In this document: positions 9,006-16,958 of the stretch, one piece after another | Layout: each line of letters opens with the position of its first letter | How positions within the stretch are numbered: the stretch's first letter is position 1 | From: Halobacteriovoraceae bacterium | Lineage (GTDB): Bacteria > Bdellovibrionota > Bacteriovoracia > Bacteriovoracales > Bacteriovoracaceae | DNA length: 64,000 bases | Assembly: GCA_002711995.1 (NCBI GenBank) | Contig: PASN01000019.1 | Span: 248,001-312,000, forward strand | Reading direction: 5' to 3' | The notes under the pieces: model-generated | The model's input: only the letters and a program-made list of their open reading frames with translations | Told to the model about the DNA's origin: nothing | The model's database searches: none | Program-made: the position numbers and the translations under genes

Positions 9006-11006
9006 ATGAATTTTAAGTCACTTCCTAAAGACACCTATTTTTACAGTCTTCAAGACGATGACCCTGAGCTGATAATTTGCGCCAACGCTTACTTTAAAAC
9101 AATTAGACAACACTTTGAGCAGGCGCAGGAATCAATACTTATTTGCGGATGGTCCTTTAATATGGACATTGTCATGGGGGAAGATGGCAAGACCTTGAAG
9201 GAGGTTTTGTTTTCCTTGCCTGAGACTGTGAAAGTTAAGATCTTAATCTGGGATTATCCCATTTTCTATGTTGCAGACAGAGATCCATTCATCGGACTAA
9301 GCATAGCTTTGCAAAATAAGAGCAATATCCATTTTGAGAGATTTGACTTTCACCCACTGTTGTCTTCTATGCATTCAAAAATGGTTGTAGTTGATAACAA
9401 GGACCTATTTGTTGGAGGCATTGATTTAGATTTAGAAAGAAGGGACGGAGAGTATAACAAGTCCGACGATCCAGTAAGGGTTGATAAGGATGGTGAAGTT
9501 TTCAAGCCTTTTAGGGACTATGCATTCCATTTTAAGTCACAGAATACTAAAAAGTTTTCAAGCTTTTTTGATCAATTATGGGAATCTCAAGCTGGTCAAA
9601 AAAGCTTTTTAGAGACAAATCATTCCGAGGGTGAGGGGAATGTCCTCTTTTCAAGAACAATTCCAAAATTTAAAGGCAATCCCCAAGATCGTTCATCTTT
9701 TAAAATGCATAAATGGCTAATTCAAAATGCCCAGGACTACATTTACATTGAAAACCAGTATTTAACATCAGAAAAAATCGTTGAGCTACTGGTGGAGGTT
9801 TTAAAAAAGGAAAACGGACCTGAGGTGGTCATCGTTGTGTCCTACGGTAAAATGCCTTTTATAGAAAAGATGTCTATGGGAGCTCTTCTCACTGATTATG
9901 TAAACACCCTTTTAAGCAATGACCCTCATAATCGTTTGAAAATATATACTCTCTTTACGGGGGATGACAATGAAAGAGAGTATGTGAAGATTCACTCAAA
10001 GTGCATTATTGCTGATGATAGGTATTTAAAAATTGGATCTTCCAATATTAATAACAGGAGCATGGAGTTTGACTATGAACTTGACGCCCTTTATGTGGGA
10101 GAGAAGGTTGTCGAATTTAAAAATAGAATTTTTAAAACACTGCTCGGTTATGGTGAACCAATTGATATACGGAAATCAATTATTAAAACCTTCGAGTTGG
10201 CCAAAGAAAAACATAATAAAATTGTTGAAGTGAAAGACATTCTTCATGATAAGTCAATCATGGTCGAGTATAAGGACTATTTGCCCTTGGACAAGAGGGA
10301 GATGACGTTCTTTGAACGGGCCGGACAAATGTTTATCACGAAAAAGCGCTTTGTGATGATGAACTACAAAATAGTAATTGGCGCTGCTATGCTCTGCCTT
10401 GCCGTTCTAGGAGCTTTGTATGTTAACCCTGGGCAGGTGGATTCTTTTGTTAAGGCATTTCTATCCACATTTAACGTCGAGAGCTCTTTGCTTTTGATGG
10501 GTGTGTTCTTTTTAAGCTACACCGCCTTAGGCCCAATCTTCTTTCCGTTAAATGCGTACATCTTTCTTTGTGGAGCATATTTAGACTTGGGACATGCGTT
10601 CATTACCGCAATCGCAGGTGCTTTGAGTGTGGCAAGCATATCCTACTGGTTTGGGGCCTTCTTTGGCGCGGAAATAAAAGCAGAGTCAAAAATAGAGAAG
10701 GTGAAACAACTAAAACGACTGTTGAAGAGAAACTCGTTGTTAACTTTAGTGTTTTTGAGAGTTGTGCCAGTTGCTCCTTATCCTCTTGTGAATATGGTCT
10801 GTGGGAAATTTAGAGTGGGCTTTGCCAAGTATATCACAGGCACATTTATTGGAGTTCTTCCTGGAACTACTGCTTTAATTTTCTTTGAAAAACAACTGAT
10901 CGAGCTTTTCCAATCCCCAAGTTTGGCAAACATCATAACCATTGCCATTGTTGTCATTTTGTTTTTGTTTGGAATGAGGTTTGTTAGGCGGAGGATGAGC
11001 GCGTGA
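9006..11006 (+). CDS. Phospholipase D-like protein fused to a VTT/DedA-type membrane domain
   Basis: The 666-aa protein has two HKD motifs, H-S-K-M-V-V-V-D (His123) and H-S-K-C-I-I-A-D (His330), each followed by the expected G-G/G-S and N residues, so the PLD active site is complete. Residues from about 455 to 660 are strongly hydrophobic with a VTT (SNARE-associated/DedA) pattern, including the F-L-R-V-V-P-V-A-P-Y-P-L-V-N segment. The arrangement suggests a membrane-anchored phosphodiesterase or transphosphatidylase acting on phospholipids with the active domain in the cytosol. The gene overlaps the next (EEP) gene by four bases. Substrate is not determinable from sequence. Confidence 0.92.
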   Translation: MNFKSLPKDTYFYSLQDDDPELIICANAYFKTIRQHFEQAQESILICGWSFNMDIVMGEDGKTLKEVLFSLPETVKVKILIWDYPIFYVADRDPFIGLSIALQNKSNIHFERFDFHPLLSSMHSKMVVVDNKDLFVGGIDLDLERRDGEYNKSDDPVRVDKDGEVFKPFRDYAFHFKSQNTKKFSSFFDQLWESQAGQKSFLETNHSEGEGNVLFSRTIPKFKGNPQDRSSFKMHKWLIQNAQDYIYIENQYLTSEKIVELLVEVLKKENGPEVVIVVSYGKMPFIEKMSMGALLTDYVNTLLSNDPHNRLKIYTLFTGDDNEREYVKIHSKCIIADDRYLKIGSSNINNRSMEFDYELDALYVGEKVVEFKNRIFKTLLGYGEPIDIRKSIIKTFELAKEKHNKIVEVKDILHDKSIMVEYKDYLPLDKREMTFFERAGQMFITKKRFVMMNYKIVIGAAMLCLAVLGALYVNPGQVDSFVKAFLSTFNVESSLLLMGVFFLSYTALGPIFFPLNAYIFLCGAYLDLGHAFITAIAGALSVASISYWFGAFFGAEIKAESKIEKVKQLKRLLKRNSLLTLVFLRVVPVAPYPLVNMVCGKFRVGFAKYITGTFIGVLPGTTALIFFEKQLIELFQSPSLANIITIAIVVILFLFGMRFVRRRMSA

Positions 11007-11686
11007 ATGTAAAGGTTGTGAGCTACAACATAAAATTTAGCTCCTTCATATTTGATACCGACATATTGAAGGTCGTCGAACACCTTGATGCCGATATTTT
11101 ATGCTTACAAGAGTTTCCATTGGCAAAATTTAGAAGATGGAGAATGTTGCTGGAGTCAGTAGGGTATAAAGACTCCCTTTACCAAAAAACTTGTGAAACT
11201 CTTTTAGGAATTTCGCAGTCCAACGTCATTTTTAGCAGGTTTCCGCTTGAGGATAAACACTCGGTGAATCTCACTTATAAAGAGCACGAACCTCGAAAGG
11301 CACAGTATTGCCTGGTTGATGTCGGTGATGAGCAGATCTTTCTTTTACACACTCACTTAGGACTTAGAAGACAAGAAAGACTATACCAGATGAACAAGAT
11401 TGTAAGAATTTTAGACAATCATAAAGAAGTGGATCGTATGATACTGCTTGGGGATTTTAACGATTGGAACAACGCTGGACAGTCGAAGCTTGGGGCCGTG
11501 TTTAAAGAGGCCCATCACACCTTGCATGGAAGAAGCGCCAAGACATTTCCCTCAAGAGTGCCGCTTGTGCGACTCGACAGAATATACTACAGAAATCTCA
11601 CCCCTGTGGCGTGCAGGGCGCTTAAAGGCAAATTTATTCGCCGAAAATCAGACCACCTACCGCTTAAAGCGGCATTCAACTTTTAA
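11003..11686 (+). CDS. Endonuclease/exonuclease/phosphatase (EEP) family protein
   Basis: A 227-aa EEP-fold phosphodiesterase. Motifs are S-Y-N-I-K at the N-terminus, L-Q-E-F (metal-binding Glu), H-T-H-L-G, L-G-D-F-N-D-W (catalytic D-x-N) and S-D-H-L-P (catalytic His). The start is GTG at 11003, overlapping the PLD stop as GTGA with GGCGGAGG upstream; the nearby ATG is out of frame. Family members act on nucleic acids, phosphoinositides or sphingomyelin. Coupling to the PLD-VTT gene makes a lipid-related role plausible, but that is inference. Confidence 0.9.
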   Translation: MNVKVVSYNIKFSSFIFDTDILKVVEHLDADILCLQEFPLAKFRRWRMLLESVGYKDSLYQKTCETLLGISQSNVIFSRFPLEDKHSVNLTYKEHEPRKAQYCLVDVGDEQIFLLHTHLGLRRQERLYQMNKIVRILDNHKEVDRMILLGDFNDWNNAGQSKLGAVFKEAHHTLHGRSAKTFPSRVPLVRLDRIYYRNLTPVACRALKGKFIRRKSDHLPLKAAFNF

Positions 11687-12576
11687 CAGTTGTCACCTGT
11701 AACAGGTTCTGGATTATATTCAAACACAAAGGGCATCGTTATGAGGCGCCCTTCATGCTTTATTTGGAACCAAACCTTTTGAACTCCAGGCAAAAGTGTC
11801 CCCTGGTCGTGGTATTTAAACACTAGTCTCTCATTTGCAGCACTTCCGCTAAAGATTGCATGATGTGAGGTATGTCCTGAGGCCAACGTTGAAGATAGCC
11901 ATACTGCTTGAGCGTCTTTGCCTAAGATTTGAATGGTGTCCTTGATTGGGAGGTATTTGTTTGTATCCTCGTCAAGAACAGAGATTTCGAGGGTAAACTC
12001 ATTGGCAATGGCCTTGCAAACTGAAGTCGTTTTATGGCTGAGCTTTGCCTTGTAATAAGGCAAAGAAGATTTTTCTTCTTTCCCAAAGTACTTCGTTATA
12101 GTCATGTCCGCATCTATAGGATCAAGGTCGATTGGAGTTTTTGTAGAGTCTCCAGAAGCATTTAGCGAAAAGTGGGAGCTGAAAAGACCACCCTCTGTCG
12201 AATGAACCTGGGCAATGAAAAAGTACCTTCCCGGGGAGTGAAGGGCCTTTGAGGCCTGAAGGTTGTCGGTGTCGGAGTGAGGTGTATTTAGAGTGATTCT
12301 AAAAATCCCACTGGCAGGGTCAAAATAAGGGTACACTTTCTTGAAAGTTGATAGATCATTTTTTACAAGCACTAGGTGCATAAGCTTTCCATCTGCCTGA
12401 TGAAATTCTTTGTAGACTTTCTGTGTTTGAGGATTTGAGAAAAAGATTTCAATAGCAATTGGAGCGCCGGGATCCACTGTGGTGTCTTTGACCCCATTGA
12501 TGGCAACATGGGCCTTGAAATTAACGCTGGCAAAACAGCTCAAGCTAAGCAAAAGTGTTATGAAAGCAATTCTCAT
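11683..12576 (-). CDS. Exported protein with a YtkA-like segment
   Basis: The longest frame starts at 12597. I place the start at 12576 because AAGGAGT ends five bases before that ATG and the protein then begins directly with a signal peptide (M-R-I-A-F-I-T-L-L-L-S-L-S-C-F-A). The segment M-H-L-V-L-V-K-N-D-L-S-T-F-K-K-V-Y-P resembles the metal-site region of YtkA-like periplasmic domains, but His residues in the usual F-x-H-x-H-P are replaced by K and Y. Later segments look like beta-sandwich repeats. Probably periplasmic; function unknown. It converges on the EEP gene with a four-base overlap. Confidence 0.72.
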   Translation of the reverse strand: MRIAFITLLLSLSCFASVNFKAHVAINGVKDTTVDPGAPIAIEIFFSNPQTQKVYKEFHQADGKLMHLVLVKNDLSTFKKVYPYFDPASGIFRITLNTPHSDTDNLQASKALHSPGRYFFIAQVHSTEGGLFSSHFSLNASGDSTKTPIDLDPIDADMTITKYFGKEEKSSLPYYKAKLSHKTTSVCKAIANEFTLEISVLDEDTNKYLPIKDTIQILGKDAQAVWLSSTLASGHTSHHAIFSGSAANERLVFKYHDQGTLLPGVQKVWFQIKHEGRLITMPFVFEYNPEPVTGDNC

Positions 12577-12753
12577 CATGACTCCTTGTGGTTTCAAACA
12601 AGGTATCCAAAATGATAAAATCTGACAAATTAAGTTTTGAATGAGTCCTTACAAAATCTTTCATCTGTAAGCTTAACCTTATTTTAGTTGTACATTATTT
12701 CTATAAAGCCGTTCTTAAGGTGAAATAACATCAAATTAAGGTATCAAGTCCTC

Positions 12754-13092
12754 ATGAAAATAATGACAGGCCTTAAGGGCGAGAAAAAACGGTGGCAGGA
12801 CGAACTTAAACATTTTAAAGTAGAGTCCATTTTTTTAAACAATCTTTGCTCACAAGCATTTAAAAAAGAGGTCGACAGCTTTATTGAAGATCTTGAAAAG
12901 CAAGAAGATGCTTTGGATGAGTATGAGATGTTTCTTGATAGAAACTTTGATTCTTTTTCGGCATTGGACTTTGAGTTATTTCTAGAGTCTCACGGAAACA
13001 ATGCCAAGAAAATGAGAGAGCTCAACGAGAGATTCAATAAGTTTAAACTTATATGCAAGAAAATGGCCTTTAAGAATTTAGCTGTTTATTAA
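12754..13092 (+). CDS. Small charged helical protein, unknown
   Basis: A 112-aa soluble protein rich in Lys, Glu, Phe and Leu, predicted to be almost wholly helical (F-I-E-D-L-E-K-Q-E-D-A-L-D-E-Y-E). No signal peptide and no recognised domain. The ribosome site is weak for the ATG at 12754; an in-frame ATG at 12763 is an alternative. It stands alone on the plus strand, followed by a hairpin shared with the convergent phosphoesterase gene. Confidence 0.6.
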   Translation: MKIMTGLKGEKKRWQDELKHFKVESIFLNNLCSQAFKKEVDSFIEDLEKQEDALDEYEMFLDRNFDSFSALDFELFLESHGNNAKKMRELNERFNKFKLICKKMAFKNLAVY

Positions 13093-13095
13093 TAG

Positions 13096-13117
13096 AGGAG
13101 GGACAGGGATCCCTCCT
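13096..13117. terminator. GC-rich hairpin between convergent genes
   Basis: AGGAGGGA (13096-13103) and TCCCTCCT (13110-13117) form a perfect 8-bp stem with a 6-base loop. There is no long T-run on either side, so it may act as a bidirectional stop or an mRNA end stabiliser rather than a classical intrinsic terminator. Confidence 0.5.
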
Positions 13118-13120
13118 TAC

Positions 13121-14017
13121 TTAGAAATCAGCTTTAAAGTGTATGTTCTCATAAAGCACGTTGTTTTCAACATCCAGAGCTTTTACTCTCACTTCTTCTT
13201 TTTCTACCTTCATATAGAAATATCCGAGTTTTGCCGCCTCAAACAAAGAGGGAGTGTCTCTTTCGATTTTAGTGACTTTGGCCGCCGCTCCGGAAACAAT
13301 CAGCTGAGTGTCACAGCCTGCAACATTTCCATCAAAGGCCTGCAGAAGGTGCTCATGGCCTGCAATAAAGAAGTGTGCTTTGCCACAAACGTGGTCTTCG
13401 ATAATGTCTTTAATCATCCAACCGAGACCTGGCACGCCTTCGTATCTTCCAGCGTTTCCATGCTTGCCATTTGAAAGGTAAGGATGGTGTCCCATGACCA
13501 TAAACCACTTGTCTTGTTGCTTCGCTAAAGAGTAGGCCATATCTATAAGATTTCTCATACGAGAAGTGTCTTTAAACCAAAAGAGTCTATTGGTGTCTAT
13601 TACAGCGATAACGGCATTGTCTGTCATATGTAAATAGTAATAGTGCGGAAGAACAAAGTAGCGGTTAAACACAGCGTGCTTCAATTGATAGGAGCCACGT
13701 TTCCAATCATTTGTGATCACACCATAGTCATGATTTCCAATGGAGATTAAAAATGGGACTTTAAGCTTGTTGTAATATTTATCAAACATGGTCTTAAGGA
13801 TTGGATCATCTGCAGAGGTGACACCTGTTGGATAAACAACGTCACCTGCAAGCATTCCAAGATTGCACAGCTCACTCTGACAGTAATTCACCATGGCATC
13901 AGCAACCTGAGCTTGTCCTTTGTTGTCTTTTCCTGTGTCTCCAATAATAAGAATTCCATCGTCTTTGGCGTTTGCGGAGAAGGCCAAACAAATAGCTAGA
14001 AGTAAGTATGTGCGCAT
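13121..14017 (-). CDS. Exported calcineurin-like metallophosphoesterase
   Basis: The 298-aa protein has a signal peptide (M-R-T-Y-L-L-L-A-I-C-L-A-F-S-A-N-A). The metallophosphoesterase signatures appear in order: G-D-T-G, L-A-G-D-V-V-Y, S-I-G-N-H-D-Y-G, V-M-G-H-H-P and A-G-H-E-H. These give the full set of two-metal ligands and resemble type-5 (tartrate-resistant) acid phosphatases. AAGGA lies seven bases before the ATG. It is a likely periplasmic acid phosphatase or phosphodiesterase; the exact substrate is unknown. Confidence 0.9.
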   Translation of the reverse strand: MRTYLLLAICLAFSANAKDDGILIIGDTGKDNKGQAQVADAMVNYCQSELCNLGMLAGDVVYPTGVTSADDPILKTMFDKYYNKLKVPFLISIGNHDYGVITNDWKRGSYQLKHAVFNRYFVLPHYYYLHMTDNAVIAVIDTNRLFWFKDTSRMRNLIDMAYSLAKQQDKWFMVMGHHPYLSNGKHGNAGRYEGVPGLGWMIKDIIEDHVCGKAHFFIAGHEHLLQAFDGNVAGCDTQLIVSGAAAKVTKIERDTPSLFEAAKLGYFYMKVEKEEVRVKALDVENNVLYENIHFKADF

Positions 14018-14092
14018 GAATTGATCCTTTTTTAAACTTTAACGGTAAAAAGCTATCTTCTTATGGACCAATTTTGCAAGGAATCTATGGTG

Positions 14093-14908
14093 TTATTTTT
14101 GACACTTAGGGCAATAATAAGTGCCGCGTTGGGCCAGAGTTATCTTCTTAACAGGCGTAACTGCACACATTTGGCAGATCTTTTGATAGAACACCACAAG
14201 ATGCTGGACGCCTTTACCGCGATCTCCATTAACATCAGCGTACCCACCTTGAAAGGTGGTTCCACCAGATTCTGTGGCACCAGATACCACAACATCGACG
14301 GCATGATATAGAGCAACTATCTCTGGCCCTTTCAAGCTCTTAATCTTTCTATCAGGACGAACATACGCACGAGCACAAATTTCATTAGCAATGTAGTTCC
14401 CTGTGCCGGCAAACAATGATTGATCTAGAAGCGAGACCTTAATAAATCTTTCGGGATATTTAACAAGAGCACTTTTAAAGTAATCAAAAGTGAACTCAGA
14501 ACTTTTAAGATCAGCTCCAAGTTCAGCTAACTTTTTTTGAGCATCTTCTTCACCGTAAAGATAAAGATGACCAAAGCGGCGCGGGTCAACATAGCTTAAA
14601 TAAAAAACTTCATCACCACACTTTCCTTTAATCTGGATATGATTATGTTTCTCTTTTAAAGGAGTAGAGCTAATTCTCCACGAACCTGTCATGCCCAAGT
14701 GACTTAAAATTTTGCGCCCATCGCTTATTTCAAAAACAAGCATTTTACCTTTGCGCCAAATCCGTTCAATCACTTGGCCTCGAAGCTTAACTAGAGGAGT
14801 GTGAACGATAGACTCAGCAACCTCAGAAAGCTTTAATGAGCTAATCTTCAAAGGCATGTAAGCACTCAACTGATCACGTATTGTTTGTACCTCGGGTAGT
14901 TCGGGCAT
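14093..14908 (-). CDS. mutM: Formamidopyrimidine-DNA glycosylase
   Basis: This 271-aa protein begins M-P-E-L-P-E-V-Q-T, giving the catalytic N-terminal Pro and Glu of Fpg/Nei enzymes. A lysine-containing R-K-G-K-M-L-V-F-E loop follows. The C-terminus has the zinc finger C-x2-C-x16-C-x2-C (C-Q-M-C ... Y-Y-C-P-K-C-Q), and R-G-T-Y-Y-C-P matches Fpg rather than Nei. It excises 8-oxoguanine and nicks the abasic site in base excision repair. It stands as a single gene. Confidence 0.96.
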   Translation of the reverse strand: MPELPEVQTIRDQLSAYMPLKISSLKLSEVAESIVHTPLVKLRGQVIERIWRKGKMLVFEISDGRKILSHLGMTGSWRISSTPLKEKHNHIQIKGKCGDEVFYLSYVDPRRFGHLYLYGEEDAQKKLAELGADLKSSEFTFDYFKSALVKYPERFIKVSLLDQSLFAGTGNYIANEICARAYVRPDRKIKSLKGPEIVALYHAVDVVVSGATESGGTTFQGGYADVNGDRGKGVQHLVVFYQKICQMCAVTPVKKITLAQRGTYYCPKCQK

Positions 14909-14966
14909 TTTTTTGTTTAACCTATTGTTATTGCTAAGTTTTGTGGGAGATTATCACAGAAAATAT

Positions 14967-14986
14967 GGGTCTAACAGGGTCTAATC
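14967..14986 (+). repeat. Left copy of inverted repeat (two GGGTCTAA units)
   Basis: This 20-base element consists of two GGGTCTAA units separated by CA. Its near-perfect reverse complement occurs at 16045-16063, on the other side of the lipoprotein gene 15105-16034. The only difference between the copies is in the spacer (CA versus T). Confidence 0.6.
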
Positions 14987-15104
14987 CCAAATTTTAACCG
15001 TAGTTTTAGTAGGATAGTAGCTTCCTTTAATTCTGGCACTATTTAGTAAGGGATATAATTATTTAACTTAGACCAATTGATTCATTTTTAGTTATTATTT
15101 TATT

Positions 15105-16034
15105 ATGAAAAGATTAATTTATATTTTAATTTTTATATCACTTTTGTCTTGTACTGTGGCAAAAAGAGATAAAAACAGACTCGTTTCGAGTCATGAAAAC
15201 CTTTTGAAGTTTAATATGTCTCTTATTCATACTTTATCATCAAACCCAACTTCTGAGGACATACATCCAAGTAAGTTGCCTTATTGTGTAAAATATAAAT
15301 TGGGAACAAAAGAGCTAATCTATTTATCCACTAATCATACTTCCGATGTACAAAGCAAAACTCACAAGGCAATTGACTTTATTCTAAAAGAATTCAAACC
15401 TAGTGAGGTGATTGTCGAGATACCACCATTTCAAGAGAATCCTAGTGATTCGATGCTGAAGAGATGTGACTTAGAGGAGAAGTGTGTTGAAGGTTTATAT
15501 GCTTACAAAAAATCTAAGATTTTAGGAATTGATGTCACCGGTGGTGAGCCACAGCATATAGAAGTTCTTAAGAACTCTTTAGAGCTTGGAATAAGCGAAA
15601 GAGAGATGATGTTTTTCTATACTTATAGAGGGGTAGCCTCATGGAGGCAAGGAGATGCTGATAGAGCATATGATCCAGATAATCCCAGAAAAGAGATTGA
15701 GAGCTATATAAAAAATAACAAGAAAAGACTTGGATTACTTAACATTAAATTTGATTACAACGACTTTGTCTCTATTTACGAAAACAATATGAATGCAGTA
15801 TTTAATTATAAGAATTCTCGCTATTATGACATTGCTCCTTACAAAGATGGGCACTATATTCAGAAGTTATCAGTCATTGTTGATAAAACTAGAGAAGAGA
15901 CAATTTTAGAGAAAACTGAAGAGTTAATTAATAGAAGTTCAAAGGTATTTATAATTTATGGCTCTGGTCATTTCTTAAAGCACCGTCCAGTTTTGAAAGA
16001 GGCTTTTAAATATGAAAACGTTATTTCTTTGTAG
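15105..16034 (+). CDS. TraB/GumN-like lipoprotein
   Basis: The 309-aa protein starts with a lipoprotein signal (L-I-F-I-S-L-L-S-C, Cys16 as the lipidated residue). The segment Y-L-S-T-N-H-T-S-D followed by E-V-I-V-E-I-P, and the C-terminal I-Y-G-S-G-H-F-L-K, are arranged as in TraB/PrgY/GumN family proteins, a putative metalloprotease-like fold. The match is partial, so the family name is tentative. Its AT-rich codon use differs from mutM upstream. The ATG is preceded only by an AT-rich stretch with no ribosome site. The gene lies between two inverted repeats, which suggests a mobile or horizontally gained cassette. Confidence 0.65.
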   Translation: MKRLIYILIFISLLSCTVAKRDKNRLVSSHENLLKFNMSLIHTLSSNPTSEDIHPSKLPYCVKYKLGTKELIYLSTNHTSDVQSKTHKAIDFILKEFKPSEVIVEIPPFQENPSDSMLKRCDLEEKCVEGLYAYKKSKILGIDVTGGEPQHIEVLKNSLELGISEREMMFFYTYRGVASWRQGDADRAYDPDNPRKEIESYIKNNKKRLGLLNIKFDYNDFVSIYENNMNAVFNYKNSRYYDIAPYKDGHYIQKLSVIVDKTREETILEKTEELINRSSKVFIIYGSGHFLKHRPVLKEAFKYENVISL

Positions 16035-16044
16035 CATTTTATCC

Positions 16045-16063
16045 GATTAGACCCATTAGACCC
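16045..16063 (-). repeat. Right copy of inverted repeat (two GGGTCTAA units, reverse)
   Basis: The reverse complement reads GGGTCTAA, T, GGGTCTAATC, matching the element at 14967-14986 in opposite orientation. It starts 11 bases after the lipoprotein stop codon. Confidence 0.6.
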
Positions 16064-16183
16064 GACTTTAGTAAACGCACAGGTTTTCAAGTAAATAGAA
16101 GTAAAATGAAAGCGTATAGGAAAGTTTCTTTATTCAATAACCTTTTAAAATCATTGATGTTGTTGTTAAGCCTGAACTCACTC

Positions 16184-16288
16184 TGGTAGCTCCGGCATGT
16201 ATCTTCTAACCTTATAATATTGTTACGTTTTTTCGAGGAAAAAGTGTCCTCGGTGTCCCTCGGTGGCTTTGGTGACTCAGGCATGTAT
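16184..16288 (+). repeat. Imperfect 19-base direct repeat in an intergenic region
   Basis: Two 19-base copies at 16184-16202 and 16270-16288 share the pattern TGGTnnCTCnGGCATGTAT, with three differences. They lie upstream of the small protein-Xre-MccF operon and could be binding sites for the operon's own Xre regulator. The rest of the 16064-16316 gap shows no convincing gene. Confidence 0.4.
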
Positions 16289-16316
16289 GTAATAAAGGTG
16301 CCTTATAAAGCTCACA

Positions 16317-16637
16317 TTGAATAGTGTTATCATTTATGGTGAGTTGTCAGGTGTGATAACTAGAGTTGTGATAAATAAAAGTATTGAGACAAAGTTTAAC
16401 AAAGATCGAAAGCAGGGATTGTTTAATGCAGAAGTTCGCGATCTGATTGAGTATTGGATTACGGAGATTGAAGAGCTTGGCTATGATGAATATACTAAGT
16501 CCGAGTTATTTATAATGTTACATGATCACGGTTTGAAGAGTGATAGACAGGGACAGCGTTCAATTACTTTAGATCAAACAGGTGGCAGATTAATATATTC
16601 CGTTATTAAGAATGCAATTGTAATTAAAGTGATCTAA
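16317..16637 (+). CDS. Small protein before an Xre regulator, possibly toxin-like
   Basis: A frame of up to 106 aa starting at TTG 16317; GTG at 16353 is an alternative and neither has a good ribosome site. The C-terminal half (R-S-I-T-L-D, then G-G-R-L-I-Y-S-V, then A-I-V-I-K-V-I) alternates short beta strands, as in RelE/HigB-fold toxins, but no catalytic residues can be confirmed. It lies 36 bases before an Xre-family gene, the toxin-first order of HigBA systems. The toxin reading is a hypothesis. Confidence 0.55.
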   Translation: MNSVIIYGELSGVITRVVINKSIETKFNKDRKQGLFNAEVRDLIEYWITEIEELGYDEYTKSELFIMLHDHGLKSDRQGQRSITLDQTGGRLIYSVIKNAIVIKVI

Positions 16638-16673
16638 ATTACTTTTGATCACGACTATTCACAGGAGGTCAAT

Positions 16674-16958
16674 ATGAGTTTTAAAACTCGGAAATTGACT
16701 ACAGGTAAGATTCTAAAGGCCTTTCGTAATAGATTTGGGCTTACTCAAAAAGAAGTCGTAAGTGCTGTCGGAGTTTCAGTATCCAACTTATCTGCACTAG
16801 AGAATGATAAGAGAAATATTGGGGCTAAACTGGCTGGAAGGTTTTCCGTGATTTACGGTGTAAGAGTTGAAAGGCTTTTGTTTCCAAATGGCCTAAAGGA
16901 TCTCAAGGGTTACAAAAAACTAGAAAAATTAAAAAACAAGCTTCAGGGGGTTGCTTAA
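16674..16958 (+). CDS. Xre-family helix-turn-helix regulator
   Basis: A 94-aa DNA-binding protein with a Cro/C1-type helix-turn-helix (F-G-L-T-Q-K-E-V-V ... V-S-V-S-N-L-S-A-L-E-N-D) at residues 15-60. It is preceded by a strong AGGAGGTC ribosome site. The stop overlaps the start of the MccF-like gene by one base, so the two are translationally coupled. It probably represses its own operon, perhaps through the 19-base repeats upstream, and could serve as antitoxin to the preceding small protein. Confidence 0.85.
   Translation: MSFKTRKLTTGKILKAFRNRFGLTQKEVVSAVGVSVSNLSALENDKRNIGAKLAGRFSVIYGVRVERLLFPNGLKDLKGYKKLEKLKNKLQGVA

Noticed and set aside
16087-16284. A 65-aa frame on the minus strand in the gap before the Xre operon
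   Set aside because: No ribosome site, low-complexity start and no similarity that I recognise; it runs across the 19-base direct repeats.
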